Assembly (NCBI GenBank): GCA_963921195.1
Contig: OY992537.1
Location: 147,987,841 to 148,051,840, forward strand
Direction: 5' to 3'
From: Pegoplata infirma
Lineage: Eukaryota > Arthropoda > Insecta > Diptera > Anthomyiidae
DNA: 64,000 bases
Shown: one piece after another, positions 34,403-46,223 of the stretch
How positions within the stretch are numbered: the stretch's first letter is position 1
How the letters are laid out: each line of letters starts with the position of its first letter
Made by a program: the position numbers and the translations under genes
Notes under the pieces: model-generated
Database searches by the model: none
What the model was told of the DNA's origin: nothing
The model's input: only the letters and a program-made list of their open reading frames with translations

Positions 34403-35342
34403 CAGAGCTTCTCACTAACTTTTGCATCGCGATCCCTTTTCAATATTTCAAATTTCTCGCGAACCCCCAACAAGTGAGAAAATTAAAGTCGGTAAAGACC
34501 GACCATATTATGCTCTACACCAAGTTTTCCCAAAAATTGGTCTCAAATCCAAATATGAACTGATTGGATCCCTGGGGAATACAAGTAGAACTGGTCCGTT
34601 TTCTGTAAAATATGCAATGATCATTTTTAAATGCTTTTACCTGCTTAATTTCGAAAGCATACTTATTATAATACGGTTTTAAGAGTAGTTTTTGCCAAAT
34701 TTAAAGGGGACGTTTGTATGGGGGCTAGATCCTAACATGGACCGATTTTTTTCAACACAGTTTTTTAACATTTTAGCTGTTTTAAAAGTCCCCAATTGAG
34801 CAAGGATGCTGATAGCATGTAGTCCTGGCAATCATATCCTGAAGTAGTCAGATTTAAAAACTGTGCTTTTAAAACATTGCCCTAACGAGCTATGAAGCTT
34901 AAAATGACCAAGTTAATAGTATTGAAAATGGAGCATATTCTTAAGTTGTAGGATTTAAAATTCTTAAACTTTGGACGAAAAAATTATATGAATTATGGTA
35001 AAATTGTGATTTTGGCATGCATATAAGTAGTACGTAACATCAGATCCACACGGGCATGGATTATTCGGTGCAAGGAACGGAAAAAGAGTGTAAATTAAAT
35101 TATATATTTTCCAGACTTTTTTGAAGCCGACTGATAAGTTAAAAATAGGCATACATTGGCAGATCCTAACGTAGCCATGTATTTTTGTATTTGGATAACT
35201 CAGCAATTTCCAAAAAAATATGCTTTGCTTGTATATTTTATTTTAATAATTTTAGCATGATATTTACTAAACTTTTCGCGACCCCCTAGAAATGCTTCCG
35301 TGGCCCCCTAGGGGGTCGCGACCCACCGTTTGTTAATCATTG
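34403..35342. mobile_element. E, hAT-like element with TCGCGACCC motif
   Basis: 940 bp, left end CAGAGCTTCTCACTAACTTT, right end CCCACCGTTTGTTAATCATTG; perfect 8-bp TSD GTCTAGAG (34395-34402, 35343-35350). CGCGATCCC / GGGGGTCGCGACCC flank the inside. It holds an HL-like fragment (about 34700-35200), an insert or captured sequence. Confidence 0.8.
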
Positions 35343-35994
35343 GTCTAGAGAGTGAGTCGAATTTTTGCGTGAGGGATGCTTTTTTTTTTTTTTGAAAAAC
35401 CCCTTTAAAAAAATATATATATTTTTTAGCAGTATTTACATTCAGAATTAAGTCAAACTTTAAACTAAATAGTACATGCTTAACCCATTTTGGACAAAGA
35501 TTCATTTTTTTTTTTTTTTTTTGAAAAAGGTACCTATTTAGTAAAATTAGAACCGGCTGATCTCAAACTCTTGTACAAAAAAAATTAATGTTCCGTTATT
35601 TCAGAAAAGCCTGTATTTCAACTTTTAATGCAATTTTAATATTTGGATTTATTTGCTATTTTATTAATTTATTTCGTTATTTTCAAAATAAATAGTTTCA
35701 AAATGTTTCAATTAGTGGAATTTGATAATAAATTAAATCTAAAAAAAATTAATATTAATTAATAAAAAAATTAAAAGCCTAAACAAAAAAATGCAAATTT
35801 TTCGTTTTTGCTTGAAACAATTTCTGTGCTGATGCACATTGCATTTAATGCACATATAAATTCCGGTGGTCAAGGGGAGATATTTTTTAACTGCAGAAAG
35901 ATGAGACTTAACATTTGTAACAAAATATACCTGAACTTCATCCTTTTCATACATAAATATTTTTTTGAAAAAGGTGATCGAAATCGGTTATCAT

Positions 35995-37860
35995 TAGGGT
36001 TGCCAGACGGGCTTGATTTGGCTTGATTGTCAAGCTTTTTTAGTACGTGTCAAGAATCAAGCCAAAATGTCATTTGTCAAGCTAAAATGAAATTTTACAC
36101 AATTTCCCACTAAATTGCCAAGAAAAATCAAGAATAATTTATTTTTAAAGTCTTTAAATAAATACAAATTAAAATATTATTTTCCAAAAAAATTATGTTT
36201 TTATCACTAGTTGTACCAATGTCTCCTTTAGAAATAATTAATATGGACTAAAGCCGAACTAAATAAAAATTTAGTAATACAATTTTTTATTATCAATTTT
36301 TTTCTCACCAAAAAAATTTTTTTTTTCATATTTTTTTTCATCAATTATTTTTACATCAAAAATTTTTCTTTTCATTAAAAAAATTCATCAAAAACTTTTT
36401 TTCATCAAAATTTTTTTTTTTTCACCAAAAAGTTTGGGTTCATTTAATTTTTTTTAACATAATTTTGTTTTTCGTGAAAAAAAATAAATTTACCAAAACT
36501 ACTTTTTCACCAAGTCTAAGCTTTTCGCATAAAAATTATCCATTTTTTTTATCAAATACATAAAACAAGTGAGAGTGTTATATTCTTTTGTGCCGAATCT
36601 TTTATACTCTCCAAAATGTAAAAACACTTTTTTGAACTTATTTTTACACTCACGAAATGTACAGCTCTTTTGGTTTTTTAATGGGGTCCTCGACTGATAT
36701 TTCAATTCGTTTTGCATGGAATAGCAAAGTAATATAACTTTATTTTTTCTAAAAAAAATTTTGCTTTGGCAAGTACACCCAAATCTTCCGCAAAACATTA
36801 TCATGATACAGTCGAACCCGGTTATAGCGAACTCCGAGGGACCAGCAAAAATAGTTCGTTATAAGCGAAGTTCGCTATAAGCGGGTTATATTTTATATCA
36901 ACCTAGTTTTATTTCCAAAAAAAAAGTTTCAATATTATTTTATTTGACGTTTTTTTGTAAGTCAACTACTTGTTGAGAAGAAAATATTAAAAATATAAAT
37001 AAATTTTATAAAAATTATAATATTAACCAAAAATTTCTATGGTTTTGTGAGTTTGGTAAACATAATTTCGGCACATTTCAAAATATTTATGGAAGTTCGT
37101 TATAAAAAAGTAAATATACATGAAATTGTGTTCATGGGACCATAATAAGTAGTTCGTTTTAACCGAGGATTCGTTATAACAGAGTTCGTTATAAAAGAAG
37201 TATTTTGTGTGAAAATTGCTGCCAAAACGTCGGGACTTTGGAATAAGTTCGTTATAACCGAGAATTCGTTATAACCGAGTTCGTTATAACCGAGTTTGAC
37301 TGTATAATGTTTTGGGCAAGAGTACAAAATTCACAGGCATTTTTTGTTGCACAGATCAGAAATACTTTAAAAATATAAAAGTTTTTTCTACAATTTTTTC
37401 CCGTTTCTTTTAAAATACTTCAGGGAAATATCCAAATTTTTTCAAATCCCGACACTTTCGAATCCCGGTAGTCATTTGTTTTGCATATGAGGTGTAAGAA
37501 AAAACTAAAAAAATGTTGACGGTATTCACGTCAGAAATTTTAAACCTTGCAAAGTGCGAAATGCTACATTTATTACAAGAAACACACATAAAATTATTTT
37601 TTGTTTTATTTCATCCTATGTTTTTGTTGTAAAAATTTTGCATTTCGCAATTTTGCAAGGGTAAAAATTGCTGACGTGAATACCACTATTATTTTCAGTC
37701 ACAAATTCACTAAAATTCTACAATTGGTTTGAAAAGGTACTTTAAAAAAAAAAAACAATACTAAAATTTCAAATGTCAGGAAAAATCAAGCTTTTATTTC
37801 TAGATCAAGCTCTTTTTTCTAAATGTCAAGCTTTTTACCATTTTCGATCTGGCAAGCCTA
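35995..37860. mobile_element. F, hAT-like element (TIR TAGGGTTGCCAGA)
   Basis: 1866 bp, TIR TAGGGTTGCCAGAC / ATCTGGCAAGCCTA, perfect 8-bp TSD GTTATCAT (35987-35994, 37861-37868). CAAGCTT-like repeats (TCAAGC) sit inside both ends. No transposase. It contains the pogo-like MITE at 36809-37302. TIR is related to T. Confidence 0.85.
36809..37302. mobile_element. Pogo/Tigger-like MITE with GTTCGTTATAAC repeats
   Basis: 494 bp, TIR CAGTCGAACCCGGTTATAGC / AACCGAGTTTGACTG, flanked by TA (36807-36808, 37303-37304). GTTCGTTATAAC or GTTCGCTATAAG occurs many times in both ends. These TIR and TA features are characteristic of pogo-group elements. No transposase. Confidence 0.82.
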
Positions 37861-39005
37861 GTTATCATTCAGGGGGCCCCTTTTTCGATTTTAGATCTTT
37901 TGCCAATTGCGATTACACGGATTAACTTTTTTCTTATATAGGGTTCACACTTACGACCTTAAGCAAGTTGTTTAACAAAACACCAGTAACAGAATAAAAA
38001 CGTAATGGATATAGAAAAAATAATTTTTTAAACACGTAGCCCTTAAACTCTCAAAAATAGCACGTGTGAACTGCACATTATGCGTTCTTAAATTCTTATA
38101 TAATATGACTGTGCCTCTAATAAAACAATAAAAAAATTTTCTGGATTCTGGTGTTCTGACATAAAATTTTGTAACGTCTGCTTGATTAAAATTTTGGAAT
38201 TTCCAAAAAAGGACATTAGTATTTTTTTTACAACGCAAAGGAGAGTGCAGTGACATTCAATGTACATATGTATATCAAATATTAACAATGTTTGCAAAAG
38301 AAAAAATTTCATCACAGAAAAGGTCTAAATTTTTTAAGATATACTTTTATTAGGGGTCATAAAAACCGTGAAAAAAAATATTTCTTTTATGTTTTTATGG
38401 CTTTTAAAATTCAAGTTGCTAGCTCCTTTTTGTTATGTGACATTGCATGCAAACGATTACTGATCGATGTAACAACTTTTGCAATTCATTAGTCAGGTAA
38501 AACCTAATAATGTGATGAAAAGAAAATGTTTGACGTCACAATTAAAACAAACGAAAATAAGAATACAAAAAACCGAAACAAAACCGATACGAAAGTAGAA
38601 AAAAATTAATTGGTATTGGTTTTTTATTGGTATTGGTTTTGAAGAATAAAAGTATTGGTTTTTAATTGGTATTGGTAGTGGGGAATCGGTATTGGTTTTT
38701 TATCGGTATTGGTATCGCACAAATAAAGGTATTGGTTTTTAATTGGTATTGGTTTTCAATTTGAATTGGCATTAACGGGTATTGGTATCGAAAAGGTATT
38801 GGTACCCATCATTGTTTATAACATATTATTTTGTATACTTCAAACTATTAAAATAACAAAACGCCAATTTTTAATACTCCGCGGTTAACAACATTAATGC
38901 AAAAAAACAAAATCATTCATATAAAACCAGAAGCAAAAGTCTGCGTACAGTATCGTTGAGGTTAGTTTTCTAACTAAGTTTTTCATTTTTAACAACTAGT
39001 GGGAT

Positions 39006-39477
39006 CACTGTTGCCAACTATTTTTAACCAAAAACCTCTAAATTTCACTAAAAAAGCGCTAGAAACCGCCAAAAATAAATTTAGCGGGGAAAGTTAAAAT
39101 TTTCCCGCTAAATTACGAAAAAAAGCGCTAAAAACCGAAAAACTTGGCATTTTTGGTTGGCTAAATAGACAAATTTAAAAAAAACCTCCAAATTATTTTT
39201 TCTACGAAAATTGACTTTTCTCTAAAAACGCGCAAGAAACCGCCGAAGAAAATTTAGCGGGAAAATATAAAATTCTCCCGTCAAGATACAAAAAAAGCGC
39301 TAAAATTCGACAAACTTGGCGTTTTCGATTGAAAAAAAAGAAAAAATCACTAAATCCAAACAAAAAGCGCTAGATTTCCCCACAAAAGCACCATTCCCGC
39401 TAAAACCAATTTTCCCCCGCTAAATTCAAACAAAAAGCGCTAGATTTAGAGGGAAAACCTCAAACTTGGCAACAGTG
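39006..39477. mobile_element. B2a, first of two adjacent B MITEs
   Basis: 472 bp, full CACTGTTGCC and GGCAACAGTG ends. It is preceded by AGTGGGAT (38998-39005) but followed by a 16-bp spacer, not by that repeat; the matching AGTGGGAT comes only after B2b. Same orientation as B2b. Confidence 0.88.
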
Positions 39478-39493
39478 ACTGTGCTATCACAGA

Positions 39494-39983
39494 CACTGTT
39501 GCCAACTATTTTTAACCAAAAACCTCTAAATTTCACGAAAAAAGCGCTAGAAACCGCCAAAAATTAATTTAGCGGGGAAAATTTAAAAATTTCCCGCTAA
39601 ATTACAAAAAAAAGCGCTGAAAACCGAAAAACTTGGCATTTTTGATTGACAAAAAAGAAAAATTTAAAAAAAAAAACCTCCAAATTATTTTTTCTACGAA
39701 AATTTACTTTTCATTAAAAATGCGCAAGAAACGGTCGAAAAAATTTTAGCGGGAAAATACAAAATTCTCCCGCTAAATTTCAAAAAAAGCGCTAAAATTA
39801 GACAAACTTGGCGTTTTCGATTGAAAAATTGGAAAAAACCTCTAAATTTGTCCCACTAAATCCAAATAAAAAGCGCTAGATTTTCCCGCTAAAGCACCGT
39901 TCCCGCTAAGCCCAATTTTTCCCCGCTAAATCCAAACAAAAAGCGCTAGATTTAGCGGGAAAACCTCCAACTTGGCAACAGTG
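39494..39983. mobile_element. B2b, second of two adjacent B MITEs
   Basis: 490 bp, complete TIRs, followed by AGTGGGAT (39984-39991), the partner of the duplicate before B2a. The 16-bp spacer ACTGTGCTATCACAGA (39478-39493) is itself nearly palindromic. B2a and B2b differ at many bases, so this is not a recent local duplication. Confidence 0.88.
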
Positions 39984-39991
39984 AGTGGGAT

Positions 39992-40578
39992 AGTCTTTGT
40001 CTTTTGCTTTAGAACCTCTGCTAGTATTTTCTGCATTGATTGTACCAATTTTGTAGTTTCTGCGGATTTTATATTCCACAAAGCCTGTCCATAACCTCTT
40101 TCAGCATCGTTTTTGATGTTATTTGATGTGTACCAATTTTTTCCGAGAATATCCAACAAATGATCAATAGAGTTGAGGTCTGGTGATTAGGAAGTAGTTT
40201 TTTATTGTTTGGATGTATTATTAAGCAGAATAATCTTCGCAATATCGGCGTTATATTTGGAGTAATTTTTTTGTTTGAGGAGATAATCTGATCGCATAAC
40301 CTGGAGACCCAATCTGATCGCACTTTTCTTTAAATTACCTTTAAATATATCTATGTAACCTTTCTTATTTATCATTGCTTCAATTAATTACATTTGTCCA
40401 ACTCCACTTGCCGCCATGCACCATCAAACCATTATAACTCCACCGCTATATTTTACAGTACCACACAAGTTTTATTTTTTAAGAGCTGTACCAGTTTTTC
40501 TCCACACAATTTGTTTTTCCATGATTCCAAATATACAAAACTTACTTTCATCTGGAAATTTTACCATTTCCCAGAATT
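39992..40578 (-). pseudogene. Tc1 transposase 3' part, minus-strand arm
   Basis: Reading leftward, frames give EMVKFPDESKFCIFGIMEKQ, then AASGVGQM, IDIFKGNL and finally LWNIKSAETTKLVQSMQK. These match the Tc1 transposase region from the second catalytic Asp (DESKF) to the C-terminus. Stops and frameshifts (around 40445-40470 and 40150-40200) break it. No N-terminal DNA-binding part is present. Confidence 0.75.
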
Positions 40579-40584
40579 AAAGAG

Positions 40585-41040
40585 TTTTAAAAAGGGAATT
40601 TGTGTGTTAATAGTTTGGAGGTGAATAGTGGCAAGTGGATTTGGACAAATGCAAATAATTGAGTCAATGATGGATAAGAGGGTTTACCTAAATATATTTA
40701 AAGGTAATTTAAAAAAATGGCGATCAGATTTGGTCTCCAGGGTGATTTTCTCCTCTAACAAAAAAATTACTCCAAATATTCCGCTGATATTGTGAAGATT
40801 TGGCTGCTTTATAAAACATCCAAACAATAAAAAACTACTTCCCAATCACCAGACCTCAACCCTATTGATCATTGGTTGGATATTTTCGGAAAAAAATTGG
40901 TACACATCAAATAACATCAAAAGCGATGCTAAAAGAGGTCATAACCTCTATGGAGCAGGCTTGGTGGAATATAAAATCCGCTGAAACTACAAAAGTGTTC
41001 TAATCAATGCAGAAAAGACTAACAGAGGTTCAAAGCACAA
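40585..41040 (+). pseudogene. Tc1 transposase 3' part, plus-strand arm
   Basis: Plus-strand counterpart of the minus-strand copy: ASGFGQM, YLNIFKGNLKKWRSDLVS-like, SPDLNPIDHWLDIFG-like and WWNIKSAETTKVF-like reading with frameshifts. It shares about 85-90% similarity by eye with the other arm, so the two arms diverged after the palindrome formed or came from different copies. Confidence 0.7.
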
Positions 41041-41725
41041 ATACTATACCACTAGTTGCTAAAAATTAAAAAACTTATTGTTAGTTAGAAAATTAACCTC
41101 AAACGATAATGTACGCAGACTTTTGCTTCTGGTTTTAAATGAATGATTTTGTTTTTTGCTTTGATGTTGTTAACCGCGGACTATTAAAAATTGGCTTTTT
41201 GTTATTTTAGTAGTCTGAAGTATACAAAATAATATGTCGTTAGCTTTGGTTGAAAAAATCTATCGATTAAGGTATTTTTTTGTGGTTTTTGTAAGGCAAA
41301 GCCTGTGTACGCAGACTTATGCTGCCGAGTGTATACACTGAAAAAAATAGCTTCGTGAAATTAATGAAAATTGACTTAACCTTAATGAAAAATGACTCAC
41401 GTTTTCAACCGAAGACAGGTTTCATTTGATTAATGAAACTGGTGTCATTAAAGTTCCTTTCAATGAAAACTTGCATATAAATAATGAAAATATTCGTAGA
41501 ACTTGTTTGAAACGTTTTATGAAGTTTTTCATAAAATGTATGAAAATATCCATTGATTAAATGTGGAATAGTAGTTGGTAATGAGCGTATGATAATTGCT
41601 TTTTACAAGTAACTAGTTGCTAACTTTATTAAGGTTTTTATATGGGAATTACGATAAATTCATGTTAGTTATCAAAATTTCCATAGTAAGCCCCTAATAA
41701 AGTTAGAAATTTTCACTTATAGGTG

Positions 41726-41938
41726 CATGTCACAGACTCAATTCCGATCGGATTTAAAAAAAAAGTTGTTACTCGTAAAACGCAAAACAATTTTTTTTTC
41801 GGAATGAAATCACTTTCTAAAATCAAAGTGGAATTGATTTGCTAAAAGTGGTTTCATTCCGAAAAAAAAAGTATTTGCTTTGCGTTTTACGAGTGAACCA
41901 CTTATTCCACTTCCGAACGGAATTGAGTCTGTGACATG
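41726..41938. mobile_element. Q, 213-bp hairpin MITE inside P
   Basis: CATGTCACAGACTCAATTCC at the left and its complement at the right. The pairing continues through CTCGTAAAACGCAAA and TTTCGGAATGAAA, leaving only ~35 bp unpaired. No clear TSD. Confidence 0.7.
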
Positions 41939-42222
41939 ACCCTTAATTGCACACTTTTTATGTTTTTCACCTAGTTTTTACACACAACAAAATTAAATTG
42001 GTATGAATTGCCATATAAGGTAAACTAAACAACACAAATTACCCTACATTTCATCACAAAATTTTAATGACTTAAAAAACTATTTTTCTGTTGCAAATTA
42101 TATTATATTTTATAAGAAACAGTCAAAAGAAACACTTATATGGAACTTTTCACTTGTAATTTCAATTAGATATAACCAGCATAACACACACACAAGTTTC
42201 AATAACAAAGCAAAAAAATATA

Positions 42223-42258
42223 AAATTATTTTATTTTATTTTATTTTATTTTATTAGA
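42223..42258. repeat. (TTTTA)n microsatellite
   Basis: About seven TTTTA units in P, next to a short ACACAC run. Confidence 0.85.
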
Positions 42259-42649
42259 AAAAAGTTAACACACATGTAAAAATTATAATTAGACTAAACA
42301 CGCGTGGTGTAATAACACGTCGTATGTTTTTGTTCTGTTTTCTTTTTCTTATTCGCAACGCAGAGTTGTATTTAGTTCTAAAAAATCTTATGATATTTTT
42401 TAATGAAATTATGAAATCTAATGAAACAAGTTTAATAAAATTTGTTCATAACATGCATGAAATTTCAATCAGCTTATGAATTCCTTCATTTAAGTAATGA
42501 AAACAAAATAATGAATCCGTTTCATTAATATCAGGAAGGTTATTTTTTTCAGTGTATAAAACGCCATCAAGTGAACAGTAAAAAGAAGAAGCATTTGCTG
42601 CATCTTTATTATATATGTCTTTGCTGGTAACTTCAGACCAAAAAATTAT

Positions 42650-42985
42650 ATTTATAAAGACTATCCATGAGTCAGTTCTTTTTGACGTTTAAAGGTGGTG
42701 TTAGTTTTACAAATGCCATTTGGGAAGCTGGAAGTTTTGTTTACCTTTTATTTTTCGTTTAATTTAGCTGGTTGTTTTGATTTAATTAAATTAATTTCTT
42801 TATTTTATTATGTATTTTTCTATTTTCTAGTGACACAACAATAATTTTCATTCATCATTTTTAAATTTTTCAATGTTTATTTTTCGTTATTCCCAAATCG
42901 TTCCTAAATACTTTCCAAAAAAAGATTGCCATCTATTAATAACGACTTCGTTATAACTGACACTACTATTCATGAGTTACCCCTG
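42650..42985. repeat. I repeat, inverted copy
   Basis: Reverse complement of 18191-18500: GTTCTTTTTGACGTTTAAAG at the left, ACTATTCATGAGTTACCCC at the right, again next to an H unit. Confidence 0.5.
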
Positions 42986-42997
42986 ATTCAGACCCCT

Positions 42998-43268
42998 AGA
43001 GCTTGTATGCGCATTGTAAATATAGAGGGCGTATGCTTATTTTTTCTAGTAAATTCCGAAAACGGAAGAGAAGAAAAAAATAATTATTATTAAAATTAGA
43101 AGTGCAAAAACGATTTGTTTTTATATGCTTTATGATTTTTATGTGGTAATCAAGATTTCCGTCATTAACAAATGAAATTAAGAACTTTTAATAAACTGCC
43201 GGAAACAGTTATAAAAAACGCCATCTAGTGAACAGTAAAAAGAAGAAGCATTTGCTGCATCTTTTTTA
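42998..43268 (+). repeat. H repeat unit invaded by Harbinger
   Basis: CTAGAGCTTGTATGCGCATT ... GCCATCTAGTGAACAG ... GCATTTGCTGCATCTTTTTTA. The H unit stops at TTA where ACTATGTTTAGACC begins, which marks the left end of the Harbinger element. Confidence 0.55.
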
Positions 43269-43962
43269 TACTATGTTTAGACCAAACAAAAACTAAGTAG
43301 TTTTTGAAAAAACTTATTTTTAAAAACTAAATCGTTTACACCAAATAATATAGGTTTTGTTTGTTAAAATATTTTAATATTGTCAAATTATTAAATTTAT
43401 TAAATTCTTTTATAAAAAATTAACACAAATTTAAAATAAAAATGAAAATTAATCAGAATTTAATTTTGCAAATGCATCAACAAAATTGTTTACTTAATCA
43501 ATTGTCACTGTTGCCAACTATTTTTAACCAAAAACCTCTAAATTTCACTAAAAAAGCGCTAGAAACCGCCAAAAATAAATTTAGCGGGAAAAATTTAAAA
43601 TTCTCCCGCTAAATTAAGAAAAAAAAAGCGCTGAAAACTGAAAAACTTGGCATTTTTGATTGACAAAAAAGAAAAATTTAAAAAAAACCTCCAAATTATT
43701 TTTTTCTACAAAAATTGACTTTTCACTAAAAACTAGTGTTTGGGGTCCGGGAATTCCCGAGTCGTATTTCCCGGGAATTCCCGGGAAAAGACTCACGGGA
43801 ATTCCAGGGAATTTTTTTAATTTTTCCCGGGAATTTTATAAAGTAGACCATTTTACATAAAAAAGGTTTATTTTAATTTAATTTTTAATATCTTTTTTAC
43901 ATACAGGTATAATTACATTTTCTATTTTTTGTATTTTTTCTATTTGGAAGAACAGTGCTAAT

Positions 43963-44662
43963 TAGTGTTTGGGGTCCGGGAATTCCCGGGTCGGATTTCC
44001 CGGGAATTCCCGGGAATTTTTTGTAATATTTCCCGGGAAATCCGGGAATTTTATAAAATAAACCACTTCACATAAAAAACGTTTATTTTAATTTAATTTT
44101 TATTAGTTTTTTAACATACAGGAACAATAACATTTGCTATTTTTTGTATTTTTTCTATTTGGAAGAACAGTGCAACAGGAAAACTGACCAAGTGTAGAAA
44201 GTATGACAATATCATGAAAAAACTTAAAAAGTCAAAAAATATACGTCGGTCAATGATAATTTTGCTAAGACTGTCAAAAAATATAAAAATTTTGAACCTA
44301 GAATTTACATTTCCAGAACATATATTAAAAGTACTGCCATCTTTATTAGTCTTTGCTCGAATAACGCAGTTCTAATTTTTTTTGCGATTTTAAGCTTTTA
44401 TTTTGCAATTTTTTGTGGGGAAAAAAGTTGCAATATTTTTTTTGTTTTATTGTATTTCAGGATTTTTACCTTTTATTTTTTGATTTTTTATGTTTTTATA
44501 AATTGTTTTTCTCTAATAAAACTGTTTTAATAAACAGTTGGTAAAATTTTAGGTTTTTTATGATTTATATTAATAATGAAAATTTCCCGGGAATCCCGGG
44601 AAATAATTTATTTTTTTCCCGTTTCCCGGGAAATTGAAAAGTCCGGGAATTCCCAAACACTA
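43963..44662. mobile_element. C3, complete C MITE inside C2
   Basis: 700 bp, perfect 8-bp TSD GTGCTAAT (43955-43962, 44663-44670), same orientation as C2. Uninterrupted reference copy for the family; it shows the intact target GACAATATCATG used by R1 and R2. Confidence 0.9.
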
Positions 44663-45322
44663 GTGCTAATATATATTCATAGGAAAACTGACCAAGTGTA
44701 AAAAGTATGACAATATCACAGACTAATACAGACTCGACATAAGTGACAGGTGTAGTGTTTGGGAATTCCCGGACTTTTAAATTTCCCGGGAAACAGGAAA
44801 AAAATAATTTATTTCCCGGGATTCCCGGGAATCCCGGGAAATTTTCATTATTAATATAAATCATAAAAAACATTAAAATTTGATCAACTTTTTATTAAAA
44901 ACAGTTTTATTGCAGATAAACAATTAATTAAAACATAAAGAATCAAAAAATTCAAGTTAAAAATCCTGAAATACAATAAAAAAAAACAAAAAAAATATTG
45001 CAACTTTTTCCCCCCCAAAAAATCTCAAAAAATAGCTAAAAATCGCAAAAAATGTAAAATAGCGTTATTCGAGCAAAAACTTATATAGTTGGCAGCATTT
45101 TTAATATTTGTTCTGGAAATGTAAATTCTAGGTCCAAAATTTTTATATTTTTTGACAGTCTTAGCAAAATTATCATTAACTGACGTATATTTTTTGATTT
45201 TTTAAGTTTTTTCATGATATTGTCATACTTTTTACACTTGGTCAGTTTTCCTATGAATATGTATTTGCACTGTTCTTCCAAATAGAAAAAATGCAAAAAA
45301 TAGCAAATGTAATTATACCTGT

Positions 45323-45760
45323 ACAGACTAATACAGACTCGACATAAGTGACAGGTGTCAAAAAAGTATTCTTTAACCATATGGTTAATATTTTAAAATT
45401 ATTCTACGAATTAGGTTAGAAAGAGAAAACTGATATAACGCGCCATAAGAAAAATAGATACCAGATCGGTTTTTGTTGTTTCACTCACTCCTAAGTCGTA
45501 GAAAGTGTTGCCATATTAGCGTAACAAACATGGTATTATTACACTGGCAATAATCCAAAAACACATTTAGATTTAAGATTTGATTACTTATTGTAAATTC
45601 CCTGCGGGAAAGATTCAATAAATACATAAAGTTGAAAAAAAAAAAAAAAATATATTAGCGTAAAACGGACTAAAAACCGCTCTGTTTTCTCCTAAAATCG
45701 CTTAATTTTCCCCCATTTTTTCTTATAAAACTCTACTGTCGAGTCTGTATATAGTCTGTG
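45323..45760. mobile_element. R3, R MITE inside C4, split by a retrotransposon tail
   Basis: Ends ACAGACTAATACAGACTCG and GTATATAGTCTGTG, TSD ATACCTGT (45315-45322, 45761-45768). Without the retrotransposon insert it is about 299 bp, the same as R2. Confidence 0.83.
45525..45651 (+). mobile_element. 5'-truncated non-LTR retrotransposon tail
   Basis: About 110 bp of 3' end, with AATAAA near 45617 and a 16-A tail, inserted in R3. A 12-bp TSD ATATTAGCGTAA lies at 45513-45524 and 45652-45663. It contains no coding; the family could be jockey-like. Confidence 0.8.
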
Positions 45761-46223
45761 ATACCTGTATGTAAAAAAATATAAAAATTAAATTAAAATA
45801 AACGTTTTTTATGTAAAATGGTTTATTTTATAAAATTCCCGGATTTCCCGGGAAAAATTAAAAAAATTCCCGGGAATTCCCGTCAGTCTTTTCCCGGGAA
45901 TTCACGGGAAATCGGACCCGGGAATTCCCGGACCCCAAACACTAGACAGGTGTCAAAAAAGTATTCTTTAACCATATGGTTAATATTTTCAAATTATTCT
46001 ACGAATTAGGTTAGAAAGAGAAAACTGATATAACGCGCCATAAGAAAAATGGATGCCAGATCGGTTTTTGTTGTTTCACTCACTCCTAAGTCGTAGAAAG
46101 TGTTGTCATGTTAGCGTAAAACGGACTAAAAACCGCTGTGTTTTCTCCTAAAATCGCTTAGTTTTTCCCCAGTTTTTCTTATAAAACTCTACTGTCGAGT
46201 CTGTATTTAGTCTGTGACAATAT

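Larger units (their letters stand above)
33253..38814. mobile_element. D, hAT-like element with TATTGG repeats, split by E and F
   Basis: TIR CAAGGATGGGTACCAATTC / GGTACCCATCATTG, perfect 8-bp TSD TTTATAAC (33245-33252, 38815-38822). About 200 bp of (T/A)ATTGGTATTGG repeats lie inside each end, as inverted copies. The interior has a 3-unit tandem array, E, F and unclassified AT-rich DNA (35351-35994, 37869-38580). No transposase found. Confidence 0.83.
33155..41331. mobile_element. Tc1-like foldback element carrying D and the B2 pair
   Basis: TIR CACTCGGCAGCATAAGTC at both ends with TA duplicates (33153-33154, 41332-41333). Long inverted ends each hold two AGTCTGCGTACA repeats, an outer and an inner one (left outer near 33170; left inner near 38936; right inner near 41105, right outer near 41310). 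This is the IR/DR layout of Tc1-family transposase-binding sites. The element's own sequence is 33155-33252, 38815-39005 and 39984-41331. Both halves contain the transposase C-terminal coding in opposite directions, so it is two 3' ends joined head to head. Confidence 0.8.
41336..42554. mobile_element. P, TIR element (CACTGAAAAAAATA) with AATGAAA repeats
   Basis: TIR CACTGAAAAAAATAGCTTC / GTTATTTTTTTCAGTG, flanked by TATA on both sides (41332-41335, 42555-42558). AATGAAA motifs cluster inside both ends. A 4-bp TATA duplication with CACTG ends would fit Chapaev; a TA duplication would fit Tc1/mariner. It is inserted right at the edge of the Tc1-like element. No coding. Confidence 0.65.
32370..42625 (+). 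repeat. H repeat unit split by U, a Tc1-like element and P
   Basis: H sequence is 32370-32557, 33104-33154 and 42559-42625. Removing U (one GTCATTAA), the Tc1-like element and P leaves CTGCCAGAAACAGTTATA joined to AAACGCCATCAAGTG, as in intact H units. This sets the order: H first, then U, Tc1 and P. Confidence 0.65.
44753..45944. mobile_element. C4, C MITE inside R1, split by R3
   Basis: Starts TAGTGTTTGGGAATTCCC, ends GGACCCCAAACACTA, perfect TSD GACAGGTG (44745-44752, 45945-45952). Opposite orientation to C2. R3 occupies 45323-45760. Confidence 0.88.
44717..46215. mobile_element. R1, hAT-like MITE inside C2, split by C4
   Basis: Ends CACAGACTAATACAGACTCG and GTATTTAGTCTGT, TSD GACAATAT (44709-44716, 46216-46223). 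Own sequence is 44717-44752 and 45945-46215, about 300 bp. C4 lies within it. Confidence 0.85.

Noticed and set aside
39926..40323. Two overlapping minus-strand ORFs as separate genes
   Set aside because: They are frameshifted parts of one Tc1 transposase remnant, the first running into the B2b MITE.
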